In this document: piece by piece, positions 16,361 through 25,164 of the stretch
Layout of the letters: every line of letters starts with the position of its first letter
Position numbering within the stretch: position 1 is the stretch's first letter
Origin: Bacteroidales bacterium
GTDB taxonomy: Bacteria; Bacteroidota; Bacteroidia; Bacteroidales; UBA932
DNA: 64,000 nt
Assembly (NCBI GenBank): GCA_017438975.1
Contig: JAFRUH010000025.1
Span: forward strand, 186,001-250,000
Reading direction: 5' to 3'
Made by a program: the position numbers and the translations under genes
The notes under the pieces: model-generated
Seen by the model: only the letters and a program-made list of their open reading frames with translations
Databases searched by the model: none
Told to the model about the DNA's origin: nothing

Positions 16361-17173
16361 ATGAAAAAGATCATCTTCCTTCTGCTTTCAATTCTGATCT
16401 GCATGCCCGGCACGGCCCGAAGGGTCGAAGTCAGGATCATGAGTTACAACATCCGCCACACCGGCGAAAAGAGCGATACCGGCGTGAAACATTGGGATGC
16501 CCGGAAGTTCGCGACTATCAATATGATCCGGACCGAGAAACCGGATGTCATCGGGATGCAGGAGGTCCGGTCGGACCAGAAAGAGTACCTGATTGCGGAA
16601 CTGCCCGAATATCAGGGAGTCATAGAGAGTATGTCCAATACGAAGTTCATCATGTTCCGGAAAGACCGGTTCGAGCTGCTGGAGCAGGGAAACTTCTGGC
16701 TCAGCGAGACGCCCGATGTCCCGTCGAAAGGATGGGGATCGATCAGCGAGCGCGCGACGCTCTGGGTGAAACTTCGCGAGGTCAGAACCGGGAAAACGTT
16801 CTATGTTTTCAATACGCACCTCGATGTCCGCAGCATGGAGGCACGGATCAAGGGGGCTGCGATGTGCTGCAGCCGGATGGAGGAGATCTGCGGAAAGGAT
16901 GCGGTCCAGTTCATTACCGGGGATATGAATTCATTCGAAAACGACGAACTGATGAAATTCGAGGAATATCTCAAGGATGCCCGGAAAACGAGCCGGAAAA
17001 GCAATTTCGAGCCGACCTACAACGGGTTCGGCAAGACGGAAAATGCCCTTACGATCGACCATATCTATTATTTGAACGCAAAGCCTGTCCGTTTCCGCCT
17101 TCTCGACGGCAAGGACTACGGCGTCGAATACATCAGCGACCACTTCCCCATCCAGTTCACGGCCCGCTTCTGA
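16361..17173 (+). CDS. Secreted endonuclease/exonuclease/phosphatase (EEP) family hydrolase
   Basis: 270 residues with signal peptide MKKIIFLLLSILICMPGTA. The EEP superfamily signature is complete: IMSYNIRHTG (metal-coordinating Asn), IGMQEVR (Glu), VFNTHLDV (His), FITGDMNSF (Asp-Asn pair), and the terminal ISDHFPIQF (Asp-His). Homologues include secreted nucleases, phosphoesterases and sphingomyelinase-like enzymes. The short single-domain form gives no clue to the substrate. It has its own promoter and is separated from obg by a promoter. Confidence 0.85.
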   Translation: MKKIIFLLLSILICMPGTARRVEVRIMSYNIRHTGEKSDTGVKHWDARKFATINMIRTEKPDVIGMQEVRSDQKEYLIAELPEYQGVIESMSNTKFIMFRKDRFELLEQGNFWLSETPDVPSKGWGSISERATLWVKLREVRTGKTFYVFNTHLDVRSMEARIKGAAMCCSRMEEICGKDAVQFITGDMNSFENDELMKFEEYLKDARKTSRKSNFEPTYNGFGKTENALTIDHIYYLNAKPVRFRLLDGKDYGVEYISDHFPIQFTARF

Positions 17174-17200
17174 TACGGCGTGAAAAAGGAAAATATTCCT

Positions 17201-17208
17201 TACCTTTG
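17201..17208 (+). promoter_or_regulatory. -7 promoter box for obg
   Basis: TACCTTTG matches TAnnTTTG exactly, 20 bases before the obg ATG. Confidence 0.55.
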
Positions 17209-17227
17209 CCATAGATAACGAATACCC

Positions 17228-18220
17228 ATGGCCGAATCGAATTTCATAGACTACGTCAAGATCTTCTGCGCAAGCGGACACGGCGGTGCCGGATCGACCC
17301 ACCTGCACCGGGCGAAGTATGTACCCAAGGGCGGACCGGACGGCGGAGACGGCGGGCGGGGCGGACACGTCATCCTCCGCGCCAATCCCCAGTTCTGGAC
17401 CCTGATCCACCTGAAATACCGCAAGGTCGTCCGGGCGGAACACGGAGGGGCCGGCAGTTTCGCGCTCCGAAGGGGCAAGAACGGAGAAGATATCGTCCTT
17501 GACGTCCCGGTCGGCGTCACGGTCAAGGATGCCGAGACCGAGGAGGTCATCACCGAACTGATCGAACCCGGGCAGGAGTTCATTCTCTGCCGGGGCGGAC
17601 GCGGCGGACTCGGGAACAACAATTTCAAGTCCCCCACCAACCAGACTCCCCGCTACGCCCAGCCGGGAGAGGATGGGCAGGAAGGATGGTTCATCCTTGA
17701 ATTGAAAGTTCTTGCCGACGTCGGCCTGGTCGGATTCCCGAACGCCGGGAAGTCGACCCTCCTCGCGTCCATCACCTCCGCCAAACCCAAGATCGCCAAC
17801 TATGCGTTCACGACCCTGGAACCGAACCTCGGGATCGTCCAGTACCACGACGGCCGGAGTTTTGTCATGGCCGATATTCCGGGCATCATCGAAGGCGCCC
17901 ATGAGGGAAAAGGGATCGGTATCCGCTTCCTGCGCCATATCGAGCGGAATTCCGTCCTGCTATTCATGGTCTCCGCAGAAGAGGAAGACATCTCGAAAGG
18001 ATACGAGATCCTGCTTCGGGAACTGAAGATGTATAATCCGGAACTACTTGTCAAACAACGGGTTCTGGCGATTACGAAATGTGACCTGATTGATGCGGAA
18101 CGCCGGCGGGAAATCGAGAAGACAGTCCCGGACGAGATCCCGTCCGTGTTCATCTCCTCGGTTGCGCAGACCGGACTCGACGCCCTCAAGGATGAACTCT
18201 GGAAAGCCTTGAACAGATGA
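17228..18220 (+). CDS. obg: GTPase Obg/CgtA
   Basis: 330 residues, the usual length for an Obg without the C-terminal OCT domain. The N-terminal glycine-rich Obg fold ([28 protein letters not shown]) spans 1-160. The G domain follows: GFPNAGKST (G1), a Thr in switch [10 protein letters not shown] (G3), TKCD (G4) and SSVAQTG (G5). It acts in large-subunit ribosome assembly and stress signalling. It overlaps the next gene by 4 bases (ATGA), so the PAP2 gene is translationally coupled. Confidence 0.96.
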   Translation: MAESNFIDYVKIFCASGHGGAGSTHLHRAKYVPKGGPDGGDGGRGGHVILRANPQFWTLIHLKYRKVVRAEHGGAGSFALRRGKNGEDIVLDVPVGVTVKDAETEEVITELIEPGQEFILCRGGRGGLGNNNFKSPTNQTPRYAQPGEDGQEGWFILELKVLADVGLVGFPNAGKSTLLASITSAKPKIANYAFTTLEPNLGIVQYHDGRSFVMADIPGIIEGAHEGKGIGIRFLRHIERNSVLLFMVSAEEEDISKGYEILLRELKMYNPELLVKQRVLAITKCDLIDAERRREIEKTVPDEIPSVFISSVAQTGLDALKDELWKALNR

Positions 18221-18810
18221 TCCCGGAACGGCTCATAGACCTTGACAGGGCCGTAACACTGGCCATCAACAGCCTGCACTCCCCTGCCACGGACCAGTTC
18301 TGGATGTTGATGTCCGACTCTTCGATCTGGTTTCCCGCCTACCTGATCGTCGCCGTCTTCATGTTCCGGAGACTCGGAACCAGGCGGGGGCTGATCGTCC
18401 TCCTTTCAATCGTCCTGACGATCATATTCTGCGACCAGGTATCCGGCCTGATCAAAGACAGCGTGGAGCGGCTCCGTCCCTGCTACGACGCCTTGATGCT
18501 GTCCGACGGACTGCGCAGTCTGGAGATCCGGAAAGGCTATTTCGGATTCTTCTCCGGACACGCCAGCAATGCTTTCGGATTCATTACCTGCACATGGCTT
18601 GGACTCAGGAACGACAGGACCGCGAAATACCGGGGCTTCGCGGCGGCGGGGTACCTCTGGGCTGTCCTCGTGTCCCTCAGCCGCGTGATGGTCGGCAAAC
18701 ACTTCTTCGGAGACATCCTGATCGGCACCGTATTCGGCATCCTGACCGGATATCTCTTCGGATTGGGGGCTTCTTTCTTGATCCGGCGTTTCGCTACAGC
18801 AGAGGAATAA
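18217..18810 (+). CDS. PAP2-family phosphatase
   Basis: 197 residues with five or six membrane helices. The three phosphatase motifs are present: [17 protein letters not shown] (the GH motif with catalytic His) and [12 protein letters not shown] (second His, Asp). Members dephosphorylate undecaprenyl pyrophosphate, phosphatidylglycerophosphate or lipid A on the periplasmic side. Which one applies cannot be read from sequence. Coupled to obg by an ATGA overlap, it converges on murF with a 17-base overlap of coding ends. Confidence 0.9.
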   Translation: MIPERLIDLDRAVTLAINSLHSPATDQFWMLMSDSSIWFPAYLIVAVFMFRRLGTRRGLIVLLSIVLTIIFCDQVSGLIKDSVERLRPCYDALMLSDGLRSLEIRKGYFGFFSGHASNAFGFITCTWLGLRNDRTAKYRGFAAAGYLWAVLVSLSRVMVGKHFFGDILIGTVFGILTGYLFGLGASFLIRRFATAEE

Positions 18811-20092
18811 CCTTCTCCATCCGGATTCCCCTCGACCCTTTGACAAGGATCATGCACCCTTCCAGGGGATGGTCTTTCAACCAGGCGGCCAGGGCATCGG
18901 AGTCCTGGAAGCATTGGAAACCAGAACCTTCCGCCGCCGCTGAAAATTCGCTTCCAACCAGGCAGACCCGCTCGAGGTCCATTCCCGCAAGCCTCCGGAC
19001 AACAGCCTGATGTTCCTTGGCGGATTCCGCTCCCAACTCCCGCATATCCCCGAGCAGGACGACCTTGTGGTCATCCCGGGCAAGGGCGAAATTGTCCAAG
19101 GCCGCGGCCATGCTGGATGGATTGGCGTTATATGCGTCCTCGATGAGGAGATTCCGGCCGGTCCGGGTCATCTGGGAACGGTTGTTCGAAGGGACATAGG
19201 CTTCGATGGCGGTGATAGCATCGTCGAGTGAGACTCCGAAATAGCGGCCGACGGCGATGGCTGCCAGGGCGTTCGTCACGTTGTAGGCGCCAGCCAGCCG
19301 GGTCTGAACCGTCCGTTCCTCAAGATCGAAGCGAAGGAGGGGTTCCTCTGCGGTAATCGGATGGACCGTAACTTCCTGATACTCTACCCCGTAAGGGACA
19401 AGACTGAGTCCGCGGCTCCGGGCCATTCCCATCAGTTCCGGGTCGTCGGCGTTGATAAAGACGGCCTTCCCATGCTCCGCGACATAATCATAGAGCTGAC
19501 CCTTGGCGCATTTGACGCCCTCGAAACTGCCGAAACCGAGAAGATGGGCTTTCCCCACATTGGTGATCAGTCCGAAATCCGGCTGGGAAACCGGGGTCAG
19601 GGCCGCGATGTCGTCGGGATGGCTCGCTCCCATCTCGACAACCGCGATCTCGGTCGAGGAGTCCATCTTCAAGACGGTCAGGGGGACGCCGATGTCATTG
19701 TTCAGGTTCCCTTCCGTCGCGCTCACGCGGAATTTCCGGGAAAGGACTTCGCGGATCAGTTCCTTCGTCGTCGTCTTCCCGTTGGTTCCGGTCAACCCGA
19801 TGACAGTGAGACGCTGTCCATTGACTGTCAGTTTGTTCCGGTGATATGCCGCCAGTTCCTTAAGGGTACGGAGCGTATCCGGAACCTTGATCAGGCGGGG
19901 ATCCTCCGCGACAACCGTATCGCAAACGACCGCGTAGGAAGCTCCGCTTTCCAGTGCCTGGAGCGCATAATCGTTTCCATCGAAATTCTCCCCTTTCAGG
20001 GCGAAGAAAAGCTGTCCTTCCCGGATCGTCCGGGTATCGGTATTGACCCCTGCCGAGGCAAGGAAAAGGTCATAAAGTTTTTCGGTTTCCAT
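18794..20092 (-). CDS. murF: UDP-MurNAc-tripeptide--D-Ala-D-Ala ligase MurF
   Basis: About 432 residues from the ATG at 20092; the longer frame overlaps dut. The order is MurF-typical: N-terminal UDP-binding domain (NTDTRTIREGQLFFALKG), central ATPase domain with P-loop GLTGTNGKTTTKELI, the Mur ligase motif VVEMGASHPDDIA, then AYNVTNALAA and the C-terminal domain (DAYNANPSSMAAAL; VLLGDMRELGAES). It adds D-Ala-D-Ala to complete the UDP-MurNAc pentapeptide in the cytoplasm. It is the last gene of the leftward tgt-lptG-dut-murF operon and starts 1 base after dut ends. Confidence 0.95.
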   Translation of the reverse strand: METEKLYDLFLASAGVNTDTRTIREGQLFFALKGENFDGNDYALQALESGASYAVVCDTVVAEDPRLIKVPDTLRTLKELAAYHRNKLTVNGQRLTVIGLTGTNGKTTTKELIREVLSRKFRVSATEGNLNNDIGVPLTVLKMDSSTEIAVVEMGASHPDDIAALTPVSQPDFGLITNVGKAHLLGFGSFEGVKCAKGQLYDYVAEHGKAVFINADDPELMGMARSRGLSLVPYGVEYQEVTVHPITAEEPLLRFDLEERTVQTRLAGAYNVTNALAAIAVGRYFGVSLDDAITAIEAYVPSNNRSQMTRTGRNLLIEDAYNANPSSMAAALDNFALARDDHKVVLLGDMRELGAESAKEHQAVVRRLAGMDLERVCLVGSEFSAAAEGSGFQCFQDSDALAAWLKDHPLEGCMILVKGSRGIRMEKVIPLL

Positions 20093-20093
20093 C

Positions 20094-20528
20094 TTATTTC
20101 GTTCCAGTGCTTCCGAAGCCGCCGGCACCCCGGACGGTCTCATCCAATTCATCGGTTTCAATCCATTCCGCCCTCTCGTGCCGGGCGATGACCATCTGGG
20201 CGATCCGCTCTCCGGGCTGGATCACGAAAGGCTCTTCGGAGAGATTGACAAGGATGACCCGGATTTCTCCCCGGTAATCCGCATCTATGGTCCCCGGAGT
20301 ATTGAGGACGGTGATCCCATGTTTGGCCGCGAGACCGCTGCGGGGACGGACCTGGGCCTCATTCCCTTCCGGGAGGGCGATGTACAGTCCTGTCGGGACC
20401 ATGGCCCGCTGCAGGGGGGACAGGGTGAGGGGTTCCTCCAGAAACGCTTTCAGGTCCACTCCGGCGGAAAGGGCCGTTGCATAGGAAGGAAGCGGATAGG
20501 GGGAACGGTTGATGATTTTGATTTCCAT
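20094..20528 (-). CDS. dut: dUTP diphosphatase
   Basis: 144 residues, normal for a trimeric dUTPase. All five motifs are visible: AGVDLKAF (1), RSGLAAKHG (2), [10 protein letters not shown] (3), GERIAQMVI (4) and the C-terminal P-loop-like [10 protein letters not shown] (5). It hydrolyses dUTP to dUMP, keeping uracil out of DNA and feeding dTMP synthesis. The ATG shares its first base with the end of the lptG-like gene, and murF follows immediately, so it is embedded in the operon. Confidence 0.96.
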   Translation of the reverse strand: MEIKIINRSPYPLPSYATALSAGVDLKAFLEEPLTLSPLQRAMVPTGLYIALPEGNEAQVRPRSGLAAKHGITVLNTPGTIDADYRGEIRVILVNLSEEPFVIQPGERIAQMVIARHERAEWIETDELDETVRGAGGFGSTGTK

Positions 20529-21616
20529 TATTGTGAAGCTCTATGGTACAGGTAAGCGGCGAGGATGGTATACAGGATATTCGGGAGCCAGAGAGCGATC
20601 CAGGCCGGGAGGGTATCCGTATGGACGAACATCTCGCTGAATTTCATGAAGAGGATATAGGTGAAGCCGATGGCGATGCCGAGGGCGATGTTCCATCCGA
20701 TACCACCCCTTCGTTTCCGAGTCGACAGGGAAACGCCGATGATCGTCAGGACGAAAGCGGAAAACGGCATGGCTAAGCGGTTGTTCTTTTCGATTTCGGC
20801 GAACATGACATTCTTGTCACCCCGTTCCTTCTGGGTCTGGATCAGTTGGTTCAGGGCCTCCCGGTCGAGCTGGCCTATCGTCCTTTTGTTCAGGTAGAAG
20901 TCCTGGACGGTCAGGCTTAGCGTCGTATCCATCTGGCTTCCAGAGCGGATCCGGTCCTGAAGGCCGGTGCCGTAATCGCGTATGAAATAGTTCTTGAGTT
21001 TCCAGGAAGAGGAGGTGCTGTCCCATTGGGCGGATTCTGCCGAAAGCTTGCTGACCAGGCCGTCCTCGGAGAACTCTTCGAGGGTGAAATTATAGGCCGT
21101 ATTGTTCCAGGTGCTGAACGATTCCATATAGACGTACCGGTCGTCCTCCAGTTTGTAATGGATATCCCGGCCCATCGCCTCCCTGTGGCGCTTGAAGTAC
21201 TTCTGTTCGAATGCAATACGGGGTGCGTTGGCGTGCGGGATGATCCATAGGTTCAGACAGAGCGACAGAATGGCGATCAGGGTCGCCGTAATCAGGTACG
21301 GGACCATGATCCGGTGATAGCTGATGCCGGTGGACAGGATGGCGATCACCTCCGAATTCGCGGCCATGATAGAGGTGAAGAAGATGACCGAGATGAACAC
21401 GAACAGCGGGCTGAACATGTTCATGAAATACGGAATCCAGTTCAGGTAGTAGTCGAAGATAATGGCATGGAGCGGGGCCTCGTTGGAGACGAAATCATCG
21501 ATCCGCTCGCTAATATCGAAGATAATCACGATCCCGATGATCAGCAGGAGCGAAAGGAAGAAGGTCACCAGGAACTTCTTCATCAGATACCAGTCCAGTC
21601 GTTTCAATCCTAGCAT
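20528..21616 (-). CDS. LptF/LptG-family lipopolysaccharide export permease
   Basis: 362 residues. N-terminal [17 protein letters not shown] plus five further hydrophobic helices flank a periplasmic beta-jellyroll of about 180 residues, the LptF/G (YjgP/YjgQ) plan. It acts in the inner membrane with LptB to extract LPS and pass it to LptC/A. Bacteroidetes usually code this permease near tgt, as here (4 bases after the tgt stop). I cannot tell LptF from LptG by sequence alone, and the second permease is not in the window. Confidence 0.88.
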   Translation of the reverse strand: MLGLKRLDWYLMKKFLVTFFLSLLLIIGIVIIFDISERIDDFVSNEAPLHAIIFDYYLNWIPYFMNMFSPLFVFISVIFFTSIMAANSEVIAILSTGISYHRIMVPYLITATLIAILSLCLNLWIIPHANAPRIAFEQKYFKRHREAMGRDIHYKLEDDRYVYMESFSTWNNTAYNFTLEEFSEDGLVSKLSAESAQWDSTSSSWKLKNYFIRDYGTGLQDRIRSGSQMDTTLSLTVQDFYLNKRTIGQLDREALNQLIQTQKERGDKNVMFAEIEKNNRLAMPFSAFVLTIIGVSLSTRKRRGGIGWNIALGIAIGFTYILFMKFSEMFVHTDTLPAWIALWLPNILYTILAAYLYHRASQ

Positions 21617-21619
21617 ATC

Positions 21620-22762
21620 CTACAAGCGCTGCATGATTCTCTTGACGGTTCCATCCTTCCAGGCCGCGAAATCACCCGCCACGATATGCTCCCGCGCGGT
21701 CCGGACCAGGTCCAGGTAAAAGGCGAGATTGTGCTGGCTGGCGACCATGGCGGCGAACATCTCCTTCGCGATGAAGAGATGATGGATATAAGCCTTCGAG
21801 TACGTATGGTCTACAAAAGAAGTGCCCGACGGGTCCAGGGGCGAGAAATCATCCGTCCATTTGGCATTCCGCATGTTCATGATCCCGTTCCAGGTGAAGA
21901 GCATTCCGTTGCGCCCGTTCCGGGTCGGCATCACGCAATCGAACATGTCAATGCCCCTGGCGATGCCTTCTAGGATGTTGGCGGGGGTCCCGACTCCCAT
22001 CAGGTAGCGGGGCTTGTCCGCCGGAAGGACAGGACAGACGGTCTCGAGCATCTCGTACATCTTCTCCGTCGGCTCCCCTACCGCAAGCCCTCCTACGGCA
22101 TAGCCGCCGCGGTTCCCGTTGTCGAGGGAGAGCGCGTGGTCGACGGCCTGCAGGCGGAGGTCCGGGTAGACGCAGCCCTGGATGATCGGGAACATGGTCT
22201 GCCCGTATCCGTAGAGCGGCTCGGTCTCGTCGAAACGCTTTGCAAAGCGTTCCAGCCAGTTTTTCGTCAACCGCAGGGACTTTTCCGCATAGCGGTAATC
22301 GGCGTCTCCCGGGCAGCATTCATCGAGGGCCATGACGATATCGGCCCCGATTTTCCGCTGGGTGTCGACATTGTTCTCCGGGGTGAACGTGTGGCGGGAT
22401 CCGTCGATGTGCGAGGCGAACCGGCAGCCTTCTTCGGTCAGTTTCCGGATCGGAGTCAGGGAGAAGATCTGGAAGCCACCGCTGTCGGTCAGGATGGGCC
22501 TCTCCCAATGCTCGAAACGGTGCAGGCCGCCTGCCTTGTAAAGGGTGTCCAGACCGGGCCGGAGGTAGAGATGATATGTATTGCCGAGGATGATCTCGGC
22601 TTTGATATCTTCCTCGAGATCACGATGATACACACCTTTCACGGAGCCGACTGTCCCGACGGGCATGAAGATCGGGGTATGGATCTCTCCATGGTCCGTC
22701 ACAATCACCCCCGCCCTGGCGGACGAGGCGGGATCAGTAGCTATCCGTGAGAATTTGAACAT
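21620..22762 (-). CDS. tgt: tRNA-guanine transglycosylase
   Basis: About 380 residues from the ATG at 22762 (MFKFSRIATDPASSARAG). A TTG seven codons upstream lies inside the -7 promoter box and was rejected. Family landmarks: GTVGSVKGV, ILGNTYHLYLRPG, LTDSGGFQIFSL (catalytic Asp region), FDCVMPTRNGRNGML (second Asp). The zinc ligands normally in CxCxxC are altered, since the visible motif is NMRNAKWTDDFSPLD; many Bacteroidetes Tgt proteins show this. It exchanges guanine-34 for a queuine precursor in tRNAs with GUN anticodons. First gene of the operon. Confidence 0.95.
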   Translation of the reverse strand: MFKFSRIATDPASSARAGVIVTDHGEIHTPIFMPVGTVGSVKGVYHRDLEEDIKAEIILGNTYHLYLRPGLDTLYKAGGLHRFEHWERPILTDSGGFQIFSLTPIRKLTEEGCRFASHIDGSRHTFTPENNVDTQRKIGADIVMALDECCPGDADYRYAEKSLRLTKNWLERFAKRFDETEPLYGYGQTMFPIIQGCVYPDLRLQAVDHALSLDNGNRGGYAVGGLAVGEPTEKMYEMLETVCPVLPADKPRYLMGVGTPANILEGIARGIDMFDCVMPTRNGRNGMLFTWNGIMNMRNAKWTDDFSPLDPSGTSFVDHTYSKAYIHHLFIAKEMFAAMVASQHNLAFYLDLVRTAREHIVAGDFAAWKDGTVKRIMQRL

Positions 22763-22780
22763 CCTTCGAGTTTTAACTGT

Positions 22781-22788
22781 CAAAGATA
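22781..22788 (-). promoter_or_regulatory. -7 promoter box for the tgt operon
   Basis: Minus-strand TATCTTTG matches TAnnTTTG, 18 bases before the tgt ATG. It fixes the start of the tgt-lptG-dut-murF transcript. Confidence 0.6.
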
Positions 22789-22811
22789 GCTATTTTTCTA
22801 AGAATAATATG

Positions 22812-22819
22812 TACATTTG
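22812..22819 (+). promoter_or_regulatory. -7 promoter box for the nucleoside permease gene
   Basis: TACATTTG matches TAnnTTTG exactly, 44 bases before the ATG at 22864, back-to-back with the tgt promoter. Confidence 0.55.
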
Positions 22820-22863
22820 TTGCTATCGATGCCACGAATGTAATAATTAAAATCATAAACCCG

Positions 22864-24147
22864 ATGAAAAATCAGAACATCACACTCCGCCTGATCGTGA
22901 TGAGTTTCCTCCAGTATGCCATCTGGGGAGCCTACCTCACCTCCATGGGCAGTTTTCTGGCCAAATCCGGTTTCGGTCCGCAGATCTGGCTCTTCTTCGC
23001 CACGCAGGGATTCGTTTCGATCTTCATGCCTGCCCTGATGGGCATCGTCGCGGACAAATGGATTCCTGCCCAGAAGGTTCTTTCGATCTGCCACGGAATC
23101 GCAGGAGTCACCATGCTCGCCGCAGGTTTCTATGCCATGACCGCAGGAGCCGGGATCAGGTTCGGAGCCTTCTACGCCCTGTACACCTTGAGTGTGGCGT
23201 TCTACATGCCGACGATTGCAATCTCCAATTCCGTCGCATATAACGCATTGGAGGTCAGCGGGAAAGATCCCGTCAAGGACTTCCCCCCGATCCGGGTGTT
23301 CGGGACCGTAGGCTTCATCTGCAGCATGCTCTTCGTCAACTTCATGAAAGGTGCGGACGGAGTCCAGTTCCAGCATACCTACAACCAGTTCTTCACTTCC
23401 GGAATCCTCGGCCTGGTCCTTTGCCTCTATGCGCTGACGATGCCGAACTGTCCCTGCAAGCCCAAGAGCGGCGAGTCTCAGTCCTTCGCCGAAGCGACCG
23501 GCCTTTCCGCCTTCCGCCTGTTCAAAGAGGGCCAGTTCGCCATCTTCTTCATCTTCTCGATGCTCCTCGGCGCTTCCCTGCAGATTACCAACGGGTATGC
23601 GAACACGTTCATCACCTCCTTTGCCGACATTCCCGAATACGCCAATGCATGGGGAGCCAAGAACGCCAATGCGCTGATCTCCATCTCCCAGATTTCAGAG
23701 ACGCTCTGCATCCTGCTGATTCCCTTCTGCCTCAAGAAGTTCGGCATCAAGAAAGTCATGCTGATCGCGATGTTCGCCTGGGTCTTCCGGTTCGGATTCT
23801 TCGGCCTCGGTAACCCGGGAAGCGGAGTCTGGCTCTTCGTCCTGAGCTGCATCGTATACGGCGTCGCCTTCGACTTCTTCAACATCTCCGGTTCCCTCTA
23901 TGTCAACGAGAATACCGACAAGGACATCCGTTCCAGCGCCCAGGGCCTGTTCATGCTGATGACGAACGGTCTCGGCGCCTCGATCGGAACCTGGGCTGCA
24001 GGAAAGGTCGTCAATCACCTGGTCTACAACGCCGCTGAACCCAGCTGGGCTACCGCCTGGTTCGTATTTGCCGGCTATGCCCTCCTCGTCGGACTCCTGT
24101 TCATGATCCTGTTCAAGGATCCGCAGAAGCAGAAGAAGGCCGCCTGA
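22864..24147 (+). CDS. NupG/XapB-family nucleoside:H+ symporter (MFS)
   Basis: 427 residues with 12 predicted membrane helices. The opening (NITLRLIVMSFLQYAIWGAY), the MGSFLAKSGF helix and the IRVFGTVGFI and TNGLGASIGTW segments match the NupG/XapB nucleoside permease branch of the major facilitator superfamily, common in Bacteroidetes. It imports purine and pyrimidine nucleosides with protons across the inner membrane. It has its own promoter. The last 35 bases overlap the convergent zinc-ribbon gene. Confidence 0.87.
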   Translation: MKNQNITLRLIVMSFLQYAIWGAYLTSMGSFLAKSGFGPQIWLFFATQGFVSIFMPALMGIVADKWIPAQKVLSICHGIAGVTMLAAGFYAMTAGAGIRFGAFYALYTLSVAFYMPTIAISNSVAYNALEVSGKDPVKDFPPIRVFGTVGFICSMLFVNFMKGADGVQFQHTYNQFFTSGILGLVLCLYALTMPNCPCKPKSGESQSFAEATGLSAFRLFKEGQFAIFFIFSMLLGASLQITNGYANTFITSFADIPEYANAWGAKNANALISISQISETLCILLIPFCLKKFGIKKVMLIAMFAWVFRFGFFGLGNPGSGVWLFVLSCIVYGVAFDFFNISGSLYVNENTDKDIRSSAQGLFMLMTNGLGASIGTWAAGKVVNHLVYNAAEPSWATAWFVFAGYALLVGLLFMILFKDPQKQKKAA

Positions 24148-24520
24148 CGCTCTCGATCCGCTCGATCCCCCACACGCGGACGGCGGAAATATGATACCGG
24201 ATGTCATAGCATACATACTCCAGGTGCCTCCCGTTCCGGCGGCACTGGGAGCAGTATTCCGGCATGAATCCCTGTGACAGGATCTCCATCAAGTCCATCG
24301 AACGGAATCCCGTCCCCAGGGTCCGTTCCAAGATCCGGTGGTTGCGCTCCAGGGCATTGAGGACCCGCAGCCGACAACTCCGGTAACGGCTCCCCCTGAG
24401 GTTGTGGTATCGGTTCTTGCATGCCGGACAGCAGAATTTCATATCCGACCTTCCCGGGGGCAACTTTTTCCCGCACTCCCGGCACCGGTTTTCCGAAGGC
24501 GTTTCCATAGTTCTGGCCAT
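24113..24520 (-). CDS. Small zinc-ribbon protein, Bacteroidetes-type
   Basis: About 135 residues from ATG 24520 (MARTMETPSENRCRECGKKL); the ATG at 24508 is an alternative. Four cysteines in CRECGKKL and KFCCPACKNRYHN make a treble-clef-like zinc site at the N-terminus. A second pair, EYCSQCRRN, follows near residue 105. The middle is a basic helix. This arrangement occurs in many Bacteroidetes genomes as a conserved hypothetical; I know no function, and nucleic-acid binding is only a guess from the basic, zinc-binding make-up. It overlaps the end of the convergent permease gene. Confidence 0.65.
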   Translation of the reverse strand: MARTMETPSENRCRECGKKLPPGRSDMKFCCPACKNRYHNLRGSRYRSCRLRVLNALERNHRILERTLGTGFRSMDLMEILSQGFMPEYCSQCRRNGRHLEYVCYDIRYHISAVRVWGIERIESVRRPSSASADP

Positions 24521-24627
24521 ATCCCCAAATATGCGGCAATTCTTTCCGAATACCAAGGGATTCAATCCCGGATCGATGGTTTTTTACGTTTCTTGCTTTT
24601 TCGAATAAAACTGGTTTTAAGTTTATT

Positions 24628-24713
24628 CCGGACGGAATCGTCCGGTTTCAGGGATTTCAGGCCCGGAATCCTCCATTCTTCCTAAAAAAGAGAAAAAGAA
24701 AGCGGCCGGCCGC
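24628..24713. other. Hairpin and GC palindrome in the spacer before the ssb-like gene
   Basis: CCGGACG (24628-24634) pairs with CGTCCGG (24639-24645) around a GAAT loop. GCGGCCGGCCGC at 24702-24713 is a perfect 12-base palindrome. Neither has a T-run, so they are not obvious terminators. Confidence 0.4.
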
Positions 24714-24816
24714 CGGGGAACCGCCGTATTCCCTGTTCCATACCTTTACTTTGTACCGGGCAGCCGGCCCTGAACGGAAAGGCTTGCCGGATGTTGAACG
24801 CTTTAAACAAAGGACT

Positions 24817-25164
24817 ATGGAACAGATGAACAAGATTGAACTGGTCGGCCGGATCGGGAACGCCTACCTCAACAAGGTCGGGGACACGCAGGTGCTTCGG
24901 ATTTCCGTGGCGACGGACTATGTATTCAAGGACAGGAACGGAACGCCCGTGATCGAAACGACCTGGCACAGCGCAGTCGTATGGGAAGGGAAAAACGCTC
25001 CGGACCTGATGGAAATCACGCGCGGGAAAACCGTCCATCTGACTGGAAGGATCCGCCAGAACCGGTATATGGCCGCGGACGGGACTGAAAAGCAGGTCTC
25101 GGAAATCTACGTGAACAAACTGGATATCATTGAAGAACAGATAACGGCACAATGCAGTTTCTGA
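24817..25164 (+). CDS. Single-stranded DNA-binding protein-like, short form
   Basis: 115 residues from the ATG at 24817: MEQMNKIELVGRIGNAYLNK, then the OB-fold pattern ISVATDYVFKD, TTWHSAVVW, RGKTVHLTGRIRQNRY. This matches the SSB core, but the acidic glycine-rich tail and DDIPF-like tip that recruit other proteins are absent. Bacteroidales carry such short SSB-like proteins beside the full-length one. Its last 13 bases overlap the OmpA-like lipoprotein gene, an odd pairing of a DNA-binding and an envelope protein. Confidence 0.8.
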   Translation: MEQMNKIELVGRIGNAYLNKVGDTQVLRISVATDYVFKDRNGTPVIETTWHSAVVWEGKNAPDLMEITRGKTVHLTGRIRQNRYMAADGTEKQVSEIYVNKLDIIEEQITAQCSF